A stretch of 64,000 nt of DNA from Mucilaginibacter hurinus. Its GTDB lineage: Bacteria; Bacteroidota; Bacteroidia; Sphingobacteriales; Sphingobacteriaceae. Below the pieces are notes generated by a model. It saw only the letters and a list, made by a program, of their open reading frames with translations, was not told the origin of the DNA and did not search any database. The stretch spans positions 186,001 through 250,000 of the forward strand of contig NZ_QGDC01000007.1 in the NCBI RefSeq assembly GCF_003324525.1, in the 5' to 3' direction. A program made the position numbers and the translations under genes. Shown here in pieces: positions 46,167 to 54,566 of the stretch (within the stretch, counting starts at the first letter, position 1; each line of letters starts with the position of its first letter).

Positions 46167-47063
46167 ATGCTTAAACAACTTGCATCAAAAAGTGCTAACG
46201 GATTTGATTGGATAGATATCAGCGACCCGCAGCATGACGAGTTGCATGAAACTGCCACGCGATATAACCTGCACGAGGAATTGTTGGATGACAGTCTGCA
46301 GTCAGACCACCTGCCAAAATACGAAACCATGCGCGACTATGTGTTCATGATATTCAGGATACATACCGAAAGTAAGGCAATGGAGGCAGACACGGTTCAA
46401 TTGCTTACACATAAGATAGCCATATTTTACAGTAAAGAATTTATAGTTACCATACACCGTAAACCCCATGCACTAATTGACACGCTTGCCGCACTGGTAA
46501 CAGAAGGGCAATGTACGGGTTCATTTCACCTCCTTAATAATATTATTAAAGCCTGCTTGCTAACGTATGATGCGCCGTCAAGGGATTTATCTCGCGGATT
46601 GGAGTATTATGAAGAGCAAATTTTTTTACGCACCCGCAAGGTACCACTCCTAAAAGGCATGTATTTTTTGAAACGCAAGGTAGACCTTATACGCAGGATG
46701 CTCATACTCTCGTATGATATTATTGACAATATTGATGCTGAACAGGGGGATGTAAATACACGCGATACCCGCGACCTGTATATCCGACTTCAAAACATCT
46801 ACGATGCATTATCCGATAACATAAATCACTTATTAAGTCTTTATTTCAATGTTTCGGCACAACGCACCAATGATACAGTACGTATACTTACAGTATTCTC
46901 GGTGTTTTTTATGCCACTAACGTTTATAGTAGGTATATACGGAATGAACTTTGAGTATATGCCGGAATTACAGCAAAAGTGGGCTTACCCCACCGTTTTA
47001 GGCGTGATGGCAGTAATAGTGCTGCTTATATACCTCTGGTTTAGGCGCAAGGGCTGGCTATAA
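46167..47063 (+). CDS. corA: CorA family magnesium/divalent-cation transporter
   Basis: A 298-residue membrane protein. The N-terminal soluble domain (about 1-235) is acidic and alpha-rich; two TM helices follow at about 243-262 and 272-292, with the family signature YGMNFEYMPEL between them. It forms a pentameric channel for Mg2+ in the inner membrane (family knowledge). It stands alone; the 140-bp gap upstream contains the candidate GntR site serving the opposite operon. Confidence 0.93.
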   Translation: MLKQLASKSANGFDWIDISDPQHDELHETATRYNLHEELLDDSLQSDHLPKYETMRDYVFMIFRIHTESKAMEADTVQLLTHKIAIFYSKEFIVTIHRKPHALIDTLAALVTEGQCTGSFHLLNNIIKACLLTYDAPSRDLSRGLEYYEEQIFLRTRKVPLLKGMYFLKRKVDLIRRMLILSYDIIDNIDAEQGDVNTRDTRDLYIRLQNIYDALSDNINHLLSLYFNVSAQRTNDTVRILTVFSVFFMPLTFIVGIYGMNFEYMPELQQKWAYPTVLGVMAVIVLLIYLWFRRKGWL

Positions 47064-47111
47064 AAAACCGGGAATCATTTCTAACCGAATTAAATATTGG
47101 TATATCGACCA

Positions 47112-47921
47112 TTAAAATAGCGAAAATTGCAAGTTAGCAGCTGCGGTAACACCCTCGGGTTTATTGGTTACAGTAAATACTTCTGTTTCCTGGTAGCGCG
47201 ACGCAACAATTACCCTGGTAGTATCGGCATGCCCGCTGAAAAGACGTTGAACCAGATCAGGACAATTATTATCTTTTGACAAATGGGCCAGCAGCAAATG
47301 GCTCATGAACGATGGTTTATGTTCAAGGAAAAGCTGTAACGCTTGTGTGTTACTTAAGTGTCCTCTGCCACCGCTGATGCGGCGCTTTAAAAAGTAAGGG
47401 TACCTTCCGTTATTAAGCATTTGCTCATCGTAATTTGCTTCAAGGAAGGCAGCGTGACATTGTTTAAAGTATTTTATTAAATTTTTGCAGGCTGATCCTA
47501 AATCGGTAAATACGCCTACGGTGATACCTTCGCCTGAAATTATAAAGCTGTGAGGCTCGGCCGCATCGTGCAATTTGCTGAAGGAGGTTATGGTTAAGCC
47601 GCCAACAGTTACACGCTGATGGTCGGCAATGTGATAGAAGCATTCAGGCGTAAGCTTGCCGTTTAACATAGTGCCGGGTGTTACGTATACCGGTAATTTG
47701 TATTTGCGGCATAAAACAGCAAGTCCGCTTATATGATCGGTATGCTCATGCGATACAAAAACAGCCTTTACAATATTCATTGATAACCCCAGCCGCGCCA
47801 TGCGTCGCTCTATCTCGCGGCACGATATGCCTGCGTCTACAAGTACCGCCTCGCGGCCATTACCCACATAATAGCAATTGCCGTTGCTGCCTGAGTTTAA
47901 TGATGCGATGTATAATGCCAT
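47112..47921 (-). CDS. MBL-fold metallohydrolase, YycJ/WalJ-like
   Basis: A 269-residue cytoplasmic metallo-beta-lactamase fold protein. The metal motif is SHEHTDHISGL (HxHxDH); GSNGNCYYVGNG starts the protein, and DAGISCREIERRM follows. Downstream HDAAEPHSFI and a late His (HLLLAHLSKDN) complete the metal site. It matches the YycJ/WalJ group, linked in Firmicutes to DNA processing and cell-division coordination. Monocistronic, convergent with corA. Confidence 0.88.
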   Translation of the reverse strand: MALYIASLNSGSNGNCYYVGNGREAVLVDAGISCREIERRMARLGLSMNIVKAVFVSHEHTDHISGLAVLCRKYKLPVYVTPGTMLNGKLTPECFYHIADHQRVTVGGLTITSFSKLHDAAEPHSFIISGEGITVGVFTDLGSACKNLIKYFKQCHAAFLEANYDEQMLNNGRYPYFLKRRISGGRGHLSNTQALQLFLEHKPSFMSHLLLAHLSKDNNCPDLVQRLFSGHADTTRVIVASRYQETEVFTVTNKPEGVTAAANLQFSLF

Positions 47922-48048
47922 ACCGGCAACAAAAATACTACGTTTGGGGAACCAATGATAATTTTTTTAGCAATATAATTACAGGTGCGAGTAAGGCGAC
48001 TTAATAGTGGGCTGTAATTTAAACCGGTATTGTGCCTAACAAGTCCTA

Positions 48049-48699
48049 TTAATGTTTTTCAGCTACCAAAATGTAATGGTTAAACAGGTATTCTTTTTTT
48101 ATCAACTCGGTTTGTTTTATTGTGCAACCCAGTTTGGTTAGCATAGCCTCGTATTCTGCCAGGTCATATTGATGAGGATGCAGTATATCAGCAGGTTGTG
48201 CCCTGAAAATATGTTTAAATAATTTATGGTTATGCGCGTCTATCGACACTACAATAGTGCCGCCGGGTTTGGTATACTTATATAAGGTTAAAAAAGCTTC
48301 ATCAAGCTGTGCTACATGGTTTATGGCATTCATGCAAAAAACAACATCAAAGGCCTTTTCGCTGGTAAATGATTCAAGCGTCTCAGTATGAAAGTCTACG
48401 TAGGGATACATATCCTTTTTAAAGTGGGGTAGGGTAGTAGCGTAGGTATTCAGTAACGGATCAACCGCGGTAACTTGATATTCATCCAATATAATATATA
48501 TGCCAGCAGGACCACAGCCGGCATCTAAGATATATTGTCCGGGCTGCATATTCAGGTTGTTACCAATCCTGTCAAGTACGTTTTGCCAATAACCCTTCTT
48601 CCATTTTAAGTAGGTGGTTACATCTTTATGCGCGAGATATTTTTTCCACCAGCGGGCCTCAAAGAGCTGGGCTACACGCCAGCGTAAAGTTTTTACCAT
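48049..48699 (-). CDS. Class I SAM-dependent methyltransferase
   Basis: A 216-residue cytoplasmic methyltransferase of the Rossmann type. Motif I is YILDAGCGPAGIYIIL (residues about 58-73), followed by motif II VTAVDPLL and motif III with FDVVFCMNAINHVAQ (about 115-129). The N-terminus reads MVKTLRWRVAQLFEARWWKKYL. The substrate is not determined by sequence; the family includes ubiquinone and small-molecule methylases. Monocistronic. Confidence 0.87.
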   Translation of the reverse strand: MVKTLRWRVAQLFEARWWKKYLAHKDVTTYLKWKKGYWQNVLDRIGNNLNMQPGQYILDAGCGPAGIYIILDEYQVTAVDPLLNTYATTLPHFKKDMYPYVDFHTETLESFTSEKAFDVVFCMNAINHVAQLDEAFLTLYKYTKPGGTIVVSIDAHNHKLFKHIFRAQPADILHPHQYDLAEYEAMLTKLGCTIKQTELIKKEYLFNHYILVAEKH

Positions 48700-48809
48700 G
48701 AAAAAGGTAGTAAATTAATAAAGGCCGAAGCTACATTTTTTAAGTGTAATGTTAAAAAATTTATACTAAGCTGTATAAACACAGAAGATAAAATTTTATG
48801 AAAATAAAG

Positions 48810-48857
48810 TTGCACAACCAAAAGGTTACATTTAAATTTGAAACCGAAAGGTTACAT
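48810..48857 (+). promoter_or_regulatory. ArsR-gene promoter bracketed by two operator repeats
   Basis: TTG at 48810-48812, 20 bp spacing and TAAATTTG at 48833-48840 form a canonical Bacteroidota promoter. Two copies of ACC(A/G)AAAGGTTACAT lie at 48817-48831 (between the two elements) and 48843-48857 (just downstream), 26 bp apart. Each contains the inverted repeat AACC-NAAA-GGTT. Binding at both would cover the promoter; the ArsR-type product encoded 9 bp downstream is the obvious ligand. Confidence 0.7.
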
Positions 48858-48865
48858 ATTGTTAT

Positions 48866-49213
48866 ATGCGAAGGGATACATTCCAGGCGATTGCCGATCC
48901 GACACGGCGTGAAATTTTAAACATGATATCGGCACAGCCTTTAAATGTTAATACCGTTGCAGGCAACTTTGAAATAAGTAGGACGGCTGTTTATAAGCAC
49001 CTGAAAATATTGACCGAATGTGGGTTAATAAAGGTTAAGCAACACGGTCGTGAACGCTATTGTGAGGCGCGGTTGGAAAAACTGGCCGAGGTAGCTGATT
49101 GGTTAGAGCAGTACAAAAAGTTTTGGAACAGTAAATTAGACAACCTTGAAATTTATTTAAAAGATATACAATCAGAGGAGGATAACAATGACAGAAGACA
49201 CCAACGGTATTAA
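48866..49213 (+). CDS. ArsR-family winged-helix regulator
   Basis: A 115-residue transcriptional regulator. It has FQAIADPTRREILNMIS (helix 1-2), the recognition-helix region FEISRTAVYKHLKILTECGLI and wing VKQHGRERYC. No ELCVCD-type metal site is visible, so it is probably not a metal sensor. ArsR proteins of this kind are commonly paired with an AHSA1/SRPBCC protein, as here: the next gene overlaps it by 26 bp. Two inverted repeats flank its promoter, which suggests autoregulation. Confidence 0.9.
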   Translation: MRRDTFQAIADPTRREILNMISAQPLNVNTVAGNFEISRTAVYKHLKILTECGLIKVKQHGRERYCEARLEKLAEVADWLEQYKKFWNSKLDNLEIYLKDIQSEEDNNDRRHQRY

Positions 49214-49691
49214 CGCTGCCCCGGGTGATATTGTAATAACCCGGCTAATTGATGCACCTGCTGAACTGGTGTTTGCGGCATGGACAAACGTTTCCCACTT
49301 GCAAAAATGGTTTGCACCTGAGGGCTGCTCAATTAAATTTATGCATGCCGATATAAGGGAGGGTGGCACATTCCATTCATGCGTTACCGTGCCAGGTTAC
49401 GGGGATTGCTGGTGCCTGGGAGAGTATCTTGAAATTGTACCGGATAAAAAAATAGTGTATACGATGATAAATGCCGACCAGCACGGTAATAAGGTGGCGG
49501 ATGCCGGGAAAGATAGTGAATGGCCACTTGAAACAACAGTGACTATTTTGATTAAACCTTTTAACGGAAAAACAAAGCTTATACTTCATCAAAACGCTCC
49601 CGAAGCCGTAGCTAAGCGCACCGGCGCATACCCAAGCTGGCTGCAAATGCTGGATAATTTGGAGAAAAGCTTGTCGCAGGATTCAATCTAA
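49188..49691 (+). CDS. SRPBCC (AHSA1-like) protein
   Basis: A 167-residue cytoplasmic protein with the SRPBCC/AHSA1 helix-grip fold. The motif IVITRLIDAPAELVFAAWTNVSHLQKWFAPEG is typical of the START-like family, as is the C-terminal GAYPSWLQMLDNLEKSL. These bind hydrophobic ligands or act as stress-linked helpers; the ligand is unknown. It overlaps the ArsR gene by 26 bp and is under the same promoter. The pair is common in many bacteria. Confidence 0.88.
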   Translation: MTEDTNGINAAPGDIVITRLIDAPAELVFAAWTNVSHLQKWFAPEGCSIKFMHADIREGGTFHSCVTVPGYGDCWCLGEYLEIVPDKKIVYTMINADQHGNKVADAGKDSEWPLETTVTILIKPFNGKTKLILHQNAPEAVAKRTGAYPSWLQMLDNLEKSLSQDSI

Positions 49692-49733
49692 CGATTAATT
49701 GAATATATTGCAGTAACGTTTACTAAATAAGTT

Positions 49734-50906
49734 ATGACCTGCAGATTACTCGCCGCAATTTGTGTCGTTTTGTTTTTTTACTCTTGTTCAAAAAGCAAAT
49801 TAGATAATCCGGTTGAATTTATCCGTAATTGCGATTTCCCGGCTAATGATGCATTTTTTCTACGACGGTTAGCGGATGGCCCCGGCGATACCAACGTATG
49901 GGTACAAGGAAAAATGTGCGCAGATAAGTTTGGCCGGTTATACATGGGTTATATATCGGGTGATGGTCATCACGCCCGTGACCGTACCGCTTATACTTGT
50001 TACTCTGATGATAATGGAAAAACCTGGAGCCCGCTAAAGGTAATAAAGCCTAATATTGGCGGTTCGCGTAATTATGGTATAACATGCCAGGCCCTTGGTG
50101 TTGATGACGACCGGAAACTATGGGCAATTGTGCGTAACCATGGAAACAATTTTTTAATAGGGCACACGTTCCACGAAATCTGGAGTTCTGCAGATTTTGG
50201 CAGTACCTGGGAGTTTCATGACCGAATAGATGAAATCACTTCAGGACCTGATATTATAGGCGGTTTTCATGACATGATACAAGTTGGCAATAATATGATT
50301 GCCGCATACCACTCCAACAAGGGTTCAAAATTGGGTTTTATAGCAATAGATCGTAATGATCCAACAAAGCGTGTTCATACAGATGTTATAGCTGATGGCG
50401 GGCCGCATGACTATGTTGAAGCAACCATGTGTTATGATGCAGTGAATAATAAAATTATTGGAGGATTACGGTCAGAACTTACCGTGCCGCAGCTGTTTTT
50501 TATGAATACCGATTTTAGCGGTTTTCAGAAATTTAACTCGGCTTGCCATATATTACGTACTCCGGTGCCTGTAAAAATAATGGGCCATAAAATTGTTTAT
50601 ATGGGCATTGAAAGAAAGTTAACAGGCGAGGTGGCTTTTTATGTAGGTAACCTGGACGACTTATACCGCAAAAGCAATAACAGTACTTGTAAAGCTACTA
50701 TTGGTTTTATTGTTAATAATCCAATACCAATCCCCCCCAATGTAGGCGTTCCTGACATGGAGGTTGTGGGTCAGAAACTGCACTTCGGGTTTTCACAACA
50801 ACGCGATAATGGACACTCATCTGTTTATTATGGCAATGTGGATTCTTTAAAGCTCGGGATAAAAAATCCGCTTACTTATAATATGCTTGTGGATATGCAA
50901 CCATAA
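49734..50906 (+). CDS. Sialidase-like (BNR/Asp-box) lipoprotein
   Basis: A 390-residue lipoprotein (VVLFFYSC, Cys at about residue 18). Two Asp-box motifs are clear: YSDDNGKTWSPL (S-x-D-x-G-x-T-W) and the degenerate SSADFGSTWEF. The rest has beta-propeller repeat spacing, consistent with the sialidase/BNR fold. Arg and Tyr of a true sialidase site cannot be confirmed. It may act on glycans, or only bind them. It lies 43 bp after the ArsR-AHSA1 pair and 66 bp before the acyltransferase gene; linkage is uncertain. Confidence 0.72.
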   Translation: MTCRLLAAICVVLFFYSCSKSKLDNPVEFIRNCDFPANDAFFLRRLADGPGDTNVWVQGKMCADKFGRLYMGYISGDGHHARDRTAYTCYSDDNGKTWSPLKVIKPNIGGSRNYGITCQALGVDDDRKLWAIVRNHGNNFLIGHTFHEIWSSADFGSTWEFHDRIDEITSGPDIIGGFHDMIQVGNNMIAAYHSNKGSKLGFIAIDRNDPTKRVHTDVIADGGPHDYVEATMCYDAVNNKIIGGLRSELTVPQLFFMNTDFSGFQKFNSACHILRTPVPVKIMGHKIVYMGIERKLTGEVAFYVGNLDDLYRKSNNSTCKATIGFIVNNPIPIPPNVGVPDMEVVGQKLHFGFSQQRDNGHSSVYYGNVDSLKLGIKNPLTYNMLVDMQP

Positions 50907-50971
50907 TATCCGGGCTCTTCCAAAATGTGTAAACCTTAATCAAAAGTATTCCTAATTTAAATTATACCAGC

Positions 50972-51994
50972 ATGTTGCAAAAGCGAATTCTTGAACTGGA
51001 CGCTTTCCGCGGAATTGCGGCCGTTATGGTTGTCTGTTTTCATTACGTGTTGGGTACTGAATTTAAGGACACTGTATTCATACTGGGGGGTACCGGGGTC
51101 GACTTATTTTACATTATTAGCGGATATGTGATATTGATGACTGTTGAGCGTTCAAGGGGTTGGAAAGATTTTGTTACATCGCGTTTTTCACGGCTCTATC
51201 CTACTTTTTGGGCTGCATTGTTATTCACTTCGGCACTGTACCTGATTTTTAAAAATGACGTATTGACTGCTAGGGTTTTCATTGGCAACAGCACTATGGT
51301 ACCCCATATACTGGGCGTTCCGGAGATTGATAATTCATACTGGTCGTTGGCTGTGGAGTTTGTTTTCTATGTGTTGATAACGGTTATCTTGGTTTTCCGG
51401 CAAATCAGTAAAATAGAGGCATGGGTAGCTGTGGGTTTATTTTTTTGTTTTGTATTTCACTTTATATCACCCTTGCTCCACCTCGATTATTATTTATTTA
51501 AGGTTTCTTACCGTGTAGAGTTTTTAAACCAGGCGCCATTGTTTTTTGCAGGAATTGTTTTTTACAAGATGCACCATGAAAAGCCAACGTTACACCGTCA
51601 TCTGCTTGTGATATGCTGCTTGTTACTCATGTGTTCGCTACACCCTAAGGGCCGAATGCTGCCCCATATATCATTTGAAGGACATTGGACAATGCTGGGC
51701 ATTTATTTCGGTATGTTTTACCTGTTTATATACAGTCAAATGGGCTGGATAATCAATGGTGTCACCTTGTTTCTTGGTAAAATATCTTATTCATTATATC
51801 TTATTCACCAATACTTCTCGGTGCGTATAATAATACCATTTTTTATGGAAAGGGTGCAATTATCTTATGCGGGGGCATGTATAGCAGCGTTGGTTGTAGT
51901 ATTGGTGACGGCCAGCGCGTTTGCTTATTATATTGAATTTCCATTGCATAAAAAAATACGCGGCCTGCTCAAAGGCGCAACACCTTCCATGTAA
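50972..51994 (+). CDS. Acyltransferase 3 family (OafA/YrhL-like) membrane protein
   Basis: A 340-residue polytopic inner-membrane acyltransferase. The N-terminal LDAFRGIAAVMVVCFHYVLG holds the conserved Arg and His; GVDLFYIISGYVI and SRFSRLYPTFW are the family's next blocks, followed by about ten TM helices. It transfers acyl groups to sugars on surface polysaccharide or glycolipid in relatives. It stands on its own; a connection to the sialidase-like gene is possible but unproven. Confidence 0.88.
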   Translation: MLQKRILELDAFRGIAAVMVVCFHYVLGTEFKDTVFILGGTGVDLFYIISGYVILMTVERSRGWKDFVTSRFSRLYPTFWAALLFTSALYLIFKNDVLTARVFIGNSTMVPHILGVPEIDNSYWSLAVEFVFYVLITVILVFRQISKIEAWVAVGLFFCFVFHFISPLLHLDYYLFKVSYRVEFLNQAPLFFAGIVFYKMHHEKPTLHRHLLVICCLLLMCSLHPKGRMLPHISFEGHWTMLGIYFGMFYLFIYSQMGWIINGVTLFLGKISYSLYLIHQYFSVRIIIPFFMERVQLSYAGACIAALVVVLVTASAFAYYIEFPLHKKIRGLLKGATPSM

Positions 51995-52178
51995 CTTATA
52001 AGTAAGAAGAGTAGCACTATCGTGATTTTATGCATAGCGATATGCAAATCACAAATAGCGAAACCAGCTCGTAAAAAGCAGCGAAGTATACATTTTTGTT
52101 TAATCCTCTGGTGAGCAATTATTTTTATGCTAAAATACAGATCAGCAGTTTACATTTGTTGTTGAAAATCATACTGAT

Positions 52179-53732
52179 ATGGAAATGGGCAAGGAATTGA
52201 GGAATGAAGACCTTAAAATAGAACTACGGACACTAACCAAAGACGATTACTTAGGGTTAAAGTCCTCAATGATAGAAGCGTATTCTGAATGGGAGGGTGC
52301 ATCTTACTGGGGGGAAAAACATATTACTCACTTGGTCGAAATATTCCCTGAAGGACAAATCTGCATCCTGGTTAACGGAGCTATAGCAGGCTGCGCCCTT
52401 TCCCTTATTGTGGATTATGATAAATTTGGTGATAACCATACCTATACTCAAATAACTGGCAATTATACATTTTCCACACATGATGAAGACGGAGACGTGT
52501 TGTATGGCATTGATTTTTTCGTGCATCCCGACTACCGGGGTATGCGTATTGGACGAAGATTGTATGACGCGCGTAAAGAGATATGCGAAAGGCATAACCT
52601 TAGGGCAATTATTGCTGGTGGGCGTATTCCTAAATATAAAGACTATGCAGACAAGCTCACACCTAAAGCCTACCTTGAAAAGGTAAAAGGTAAAGAGATT
52701 CATGATCCTACCTTATCTTTTCAATTGGCTAATGATTTTCACGTACGCAAAATCCTGAAAGGCTATTTGCCGGGCGATACGCAGTCGCTGGAGTATGCAT
52801 CATTACTGGAATGGAACAATATCTACTATAATGAGGAGGCAGCACATATAAATTCAAAAAAATCGGTTATCCGGTTAGGGTTGGTCCAATGGCAAATGCG
52901 CCCTTTCCCCAGCATGGAATCTTTGTGCGAACAAATCGAATTTTTTGTAGATGTAATCAGCGACTATCAAAGCGATTTTGTGCTGTTTCCGGAACTGTTT
53001 AATGCGCCTTTGATGACTGCTTATAACCATATGAGCGGAGCCGGGGCTATGCGTGAGATAGCCAATTTTACAATTCCTTTGCGCGACAAATTCATGGAAT
53101 ACGCCATCAGTTACAACATCAACATTATAACGGGTAGTATGCCTTACCTTGAAAACGGTGTGTTGCTAAATGTCGGCTATCTTTGCCGTCGTGACGGTTC
53201 CTATGAAATGTACCGCAAAATCCACTTAACACCGGCTGAACAAAGTGCCTGGGGAATGGTTGGCGGAGACCAGATCACAACCTACGACACGGACTGCGGA
53301 AAAATCGGCATACTAATTTGTTACGACGTGGAATTTCCGGAACTGCCACGGATATTGGCAGAACAAGGGATGCAAATACTTTTTGTGCCTTTTATGACCG
53401 ATACCCAAAATGGCTATACACGTGTGAGGCATTGCGCGCAAGCCAGAGCCATCGAAAACGAATGTTATGTTGCCATAGCCGGAAGTGTGGGCAATCTGCC
53501 TAAGGTACACAATATGGATATTCAATATGCGCAATCTGCCGTTTTTACCCCGTCGGATTTTTCTTTCCCGAGTAATGGTATTAAAGCAGAAGCAACACCT
53601 AATGCAGAAACAACACTGATAGCTGACGTTGACGTAGATCTGTTAAAAGAGCTGCACAACTTCGGCGCGGTAAAAAATCTCAAGGATAGGAGATTAGACT
53701 TATACAAAATTATTAATAAGAGTAAGAAGTAG
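52179..53732 (+). CDS. GNAT acetyltransferase - nitrilase (carbon-nitrogen hydrolase) fusion
   Basis: A 517-residue bifunctional protein. Residues about 12-215 form a GNAT domain (IDFFVHPDYRGMRIGRRLYDARKEI is the acetyl-CoA region). Residues about 230-510 form a carbon-nitrogen hydrolase (nitrilase) domain with the Glu-Lys-Cys triad: Glu in VLFPELFN, Lys in MYRKIHLTPAEQ and Cys in GILICYDVEFPEL. This fusion is known and widely annotated in bacteria; the substrates are not established. It stands alone, with a terminator about 160 bp downstream. Confidence 0.93.
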   Translation: MEMGKELRNEDLKIELRTLTKDDYLGLKSSMIEAYSEWEGASYWGEKHITHLVEIFPEGQICILVNGAIAGCALSLIVDYDKFGDNHTYTQITGNYTFSTHDEDGDVLYGIDFFVHPDYRGMRIGRRLYDARKEICERHNLRAIIAGGRIPKYKDYADKLTPKAYLEKVKGKEIHDPTLSFQLANDFHVRKILKGYLPGDTQSLEYASLLEWNNIYYNEEAAHINSKKSVIRLGLVQWQMRPFPSMESLCEQIEFFVDVISDYQSDFVLFPELFNAPLMTAYNHMSGAGAMREIANFTIPLRDKFMEYAISYNINIITGSMPYLENGVLLNVGYLCRRDGSYEMYRKIHLTPAEQSAWGMVGGDQITTYDTDCGKIGILICYDVEFPELPRILAEQGMQILFVPFMTDTQNGYTRVRHCAQARAIENECYVAIAGSVGNLPKVHNMDIQYAQSAVFTPSDFSFPSNGIKAEATPNAETTLIADVDVDLLKELHNFGAVKNLKDRRLDLYKIINKSKK

Positions 53733-53890
53733 GGCGCTGTGGCCATGCGTTCAGGGTTTAAATAGTCAGTGCCGCAACTATGGGGGTGTTTAGTCAACCT
53801 TAGATCGTCGAAATACTAACAGAGGACGTAACAACTTCAATCCATAATAATCCAACCTGACAACATATCCGACAACGCTGAAATCAAAAA
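53733..53890. other. Intergenic DNA between the nitrilase fusion and the terminator
   Basis: No gene is visible. It is the first part of a gap of about 446 bp between 53732 and 54179, the longest plain gap on the right half of the window. Confidence 0.5.
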
Positions 53891-53921
53891 AGCCCCTCTA
53901 ATTGCTTAGAGAGGCTTTTTT
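53891..53921. terminator. Terminator after the GNAT-nitrilase gene
   Basis: Stem agcccctctaa / ttagagaggct (one C-A mismatch), loop ttgc, followed by six T residues and preceded by A-rich DNA, so it can act in both directions. It directly precedes the tRNA-end-like remnant. Confidence 0.8.
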
Positions 53922-54042
53922 GTGATCCCGCTGGGATTATGTTTTAAAGGCCTAATGCCTCTGAATGTTAATGAGTTACATCTATTTAAAAGTCATAGGT
54001 TACCGAAAAGGTTACCGATTACTTTGTACTTACTTGTACTTA
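53922..54042. other. Candidate attachment-site remnant with paired direct repeats
   Basis: Read on the minus strand, 53923-53939 gives AATCCCAGCGGGATCA, like the 3' part of a tRNA (T-stem plus acceptor), but the rest of a tRNA is not recognisable. Two pairs of direct repeats follow: AGGTTACCGA at 53997-54006 and 54009-54018 (12-bp spacing) and TTGTACTTA at 54024-54032 and 54034-54042 (10-bp spacing). Such patterns are seen at tyrosine-recombinase attachment sites. The metal-resistance block starts about 140 bp further on. No integrase is in the window, so this is suggestive only. Confidence 0.4.
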
Positions 54043-54164
54043 TTTGATGTCGTTTAAAGAACTAATTAATATTCAAAAATAAGGAAAATTCTATATATAT
54101 ATACAAAGTATTTGATTACATATTTATCGTATTTTGTAAATACATACCCTTTGAAAATTTTCCC

Positions 54165-54172
54165 TACATTTG
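54165..54172 (+). promoter_or_regulatory. -7 box (TACATTTG) of the metal-resistance genes
   Basis: Exact TAnnTTTG, 7 bp before the ATG at 54179. As at 32906, the short distance suggests a nearly leaderless transcript. No strong -33 element at the usual spacing. Confidence 0.45.
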
Positions 54173-54178
54173 CTTTTA

Positions 54179-54493
54179 ATGAGATATGTATGTTTTCTAT
54201 TCAGTGTCTATTTTACCCTGCTGGCAATATTACCCTGCCATGACAGCGAAGATATGGTCGCGGCTGTAACGCAGGTTACGGTTCAAAAAACTCATTCTCC
54301 TGATAGTGAAAGAGGCCAGGAAACTTGTCCCCCTTTTTGCACCTGTACCTGCTGCTCTACAGCAAGGCATTTATCGTCGGCCGTAGTAACTGGAATATAT
54401 ATCCGAACTATTAATAATGACTATCCTGATTTTGGTATTTCTTCCATTCAGGAACAGCCGATCAAAATCTGGCAGCCCCCTCAAATAAGTTAA
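54179..54493 (+). CDS. DUF6660-like small protein of metal-efflux operons
   Basis: A 104-residue exported or membrane-bound protein. It has a hydrophobic N-terminus (CFLFSVYFTLLAILPC), a Cys-rich middle (ETCPPFCTCTCCSTARH) and the C-terminal SIQEQPIKIWQPPQIS. The Cys cluster plus KIWQPP tail matches small proteins annotated as DUF6660, usually encoded directly before CzcA/CusA genes in Bacteroidota. The ATG at 54179 is preferred over the TTG at 54170. Gap to the efflux gene 73 bp. A role in metal sensing or binding is possible. Confidence 0.75.
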   Translation: MRYVCFLFSVYFTLLAILPCHDSEDMVAAVTQVTVQKTHSPDSERGQETCPPFCTCTCCSTARHLSSAVVTGIYIRTINNDYPDFGISSIQEQPIKIWQPPQIS

Positions 54494-54566
54494 TACAAAC
54501 TTTTAATGTTTTCGCCTGCAATCAACTTTGTAAGGCTTTTCCGTATCGTATTAATTTTTACAATTT

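Noticed and set aside
53997-54018. AGGTTACCGA repeat near 54000 compared with the ArsR operator ACCGAAAGGTTACAT
   Set aside because: The spacing and order differ (direct repeat with GAAAA, not AACC-NAAA-GGTT pairs); similarity is limited to short GGTTAC stretches.
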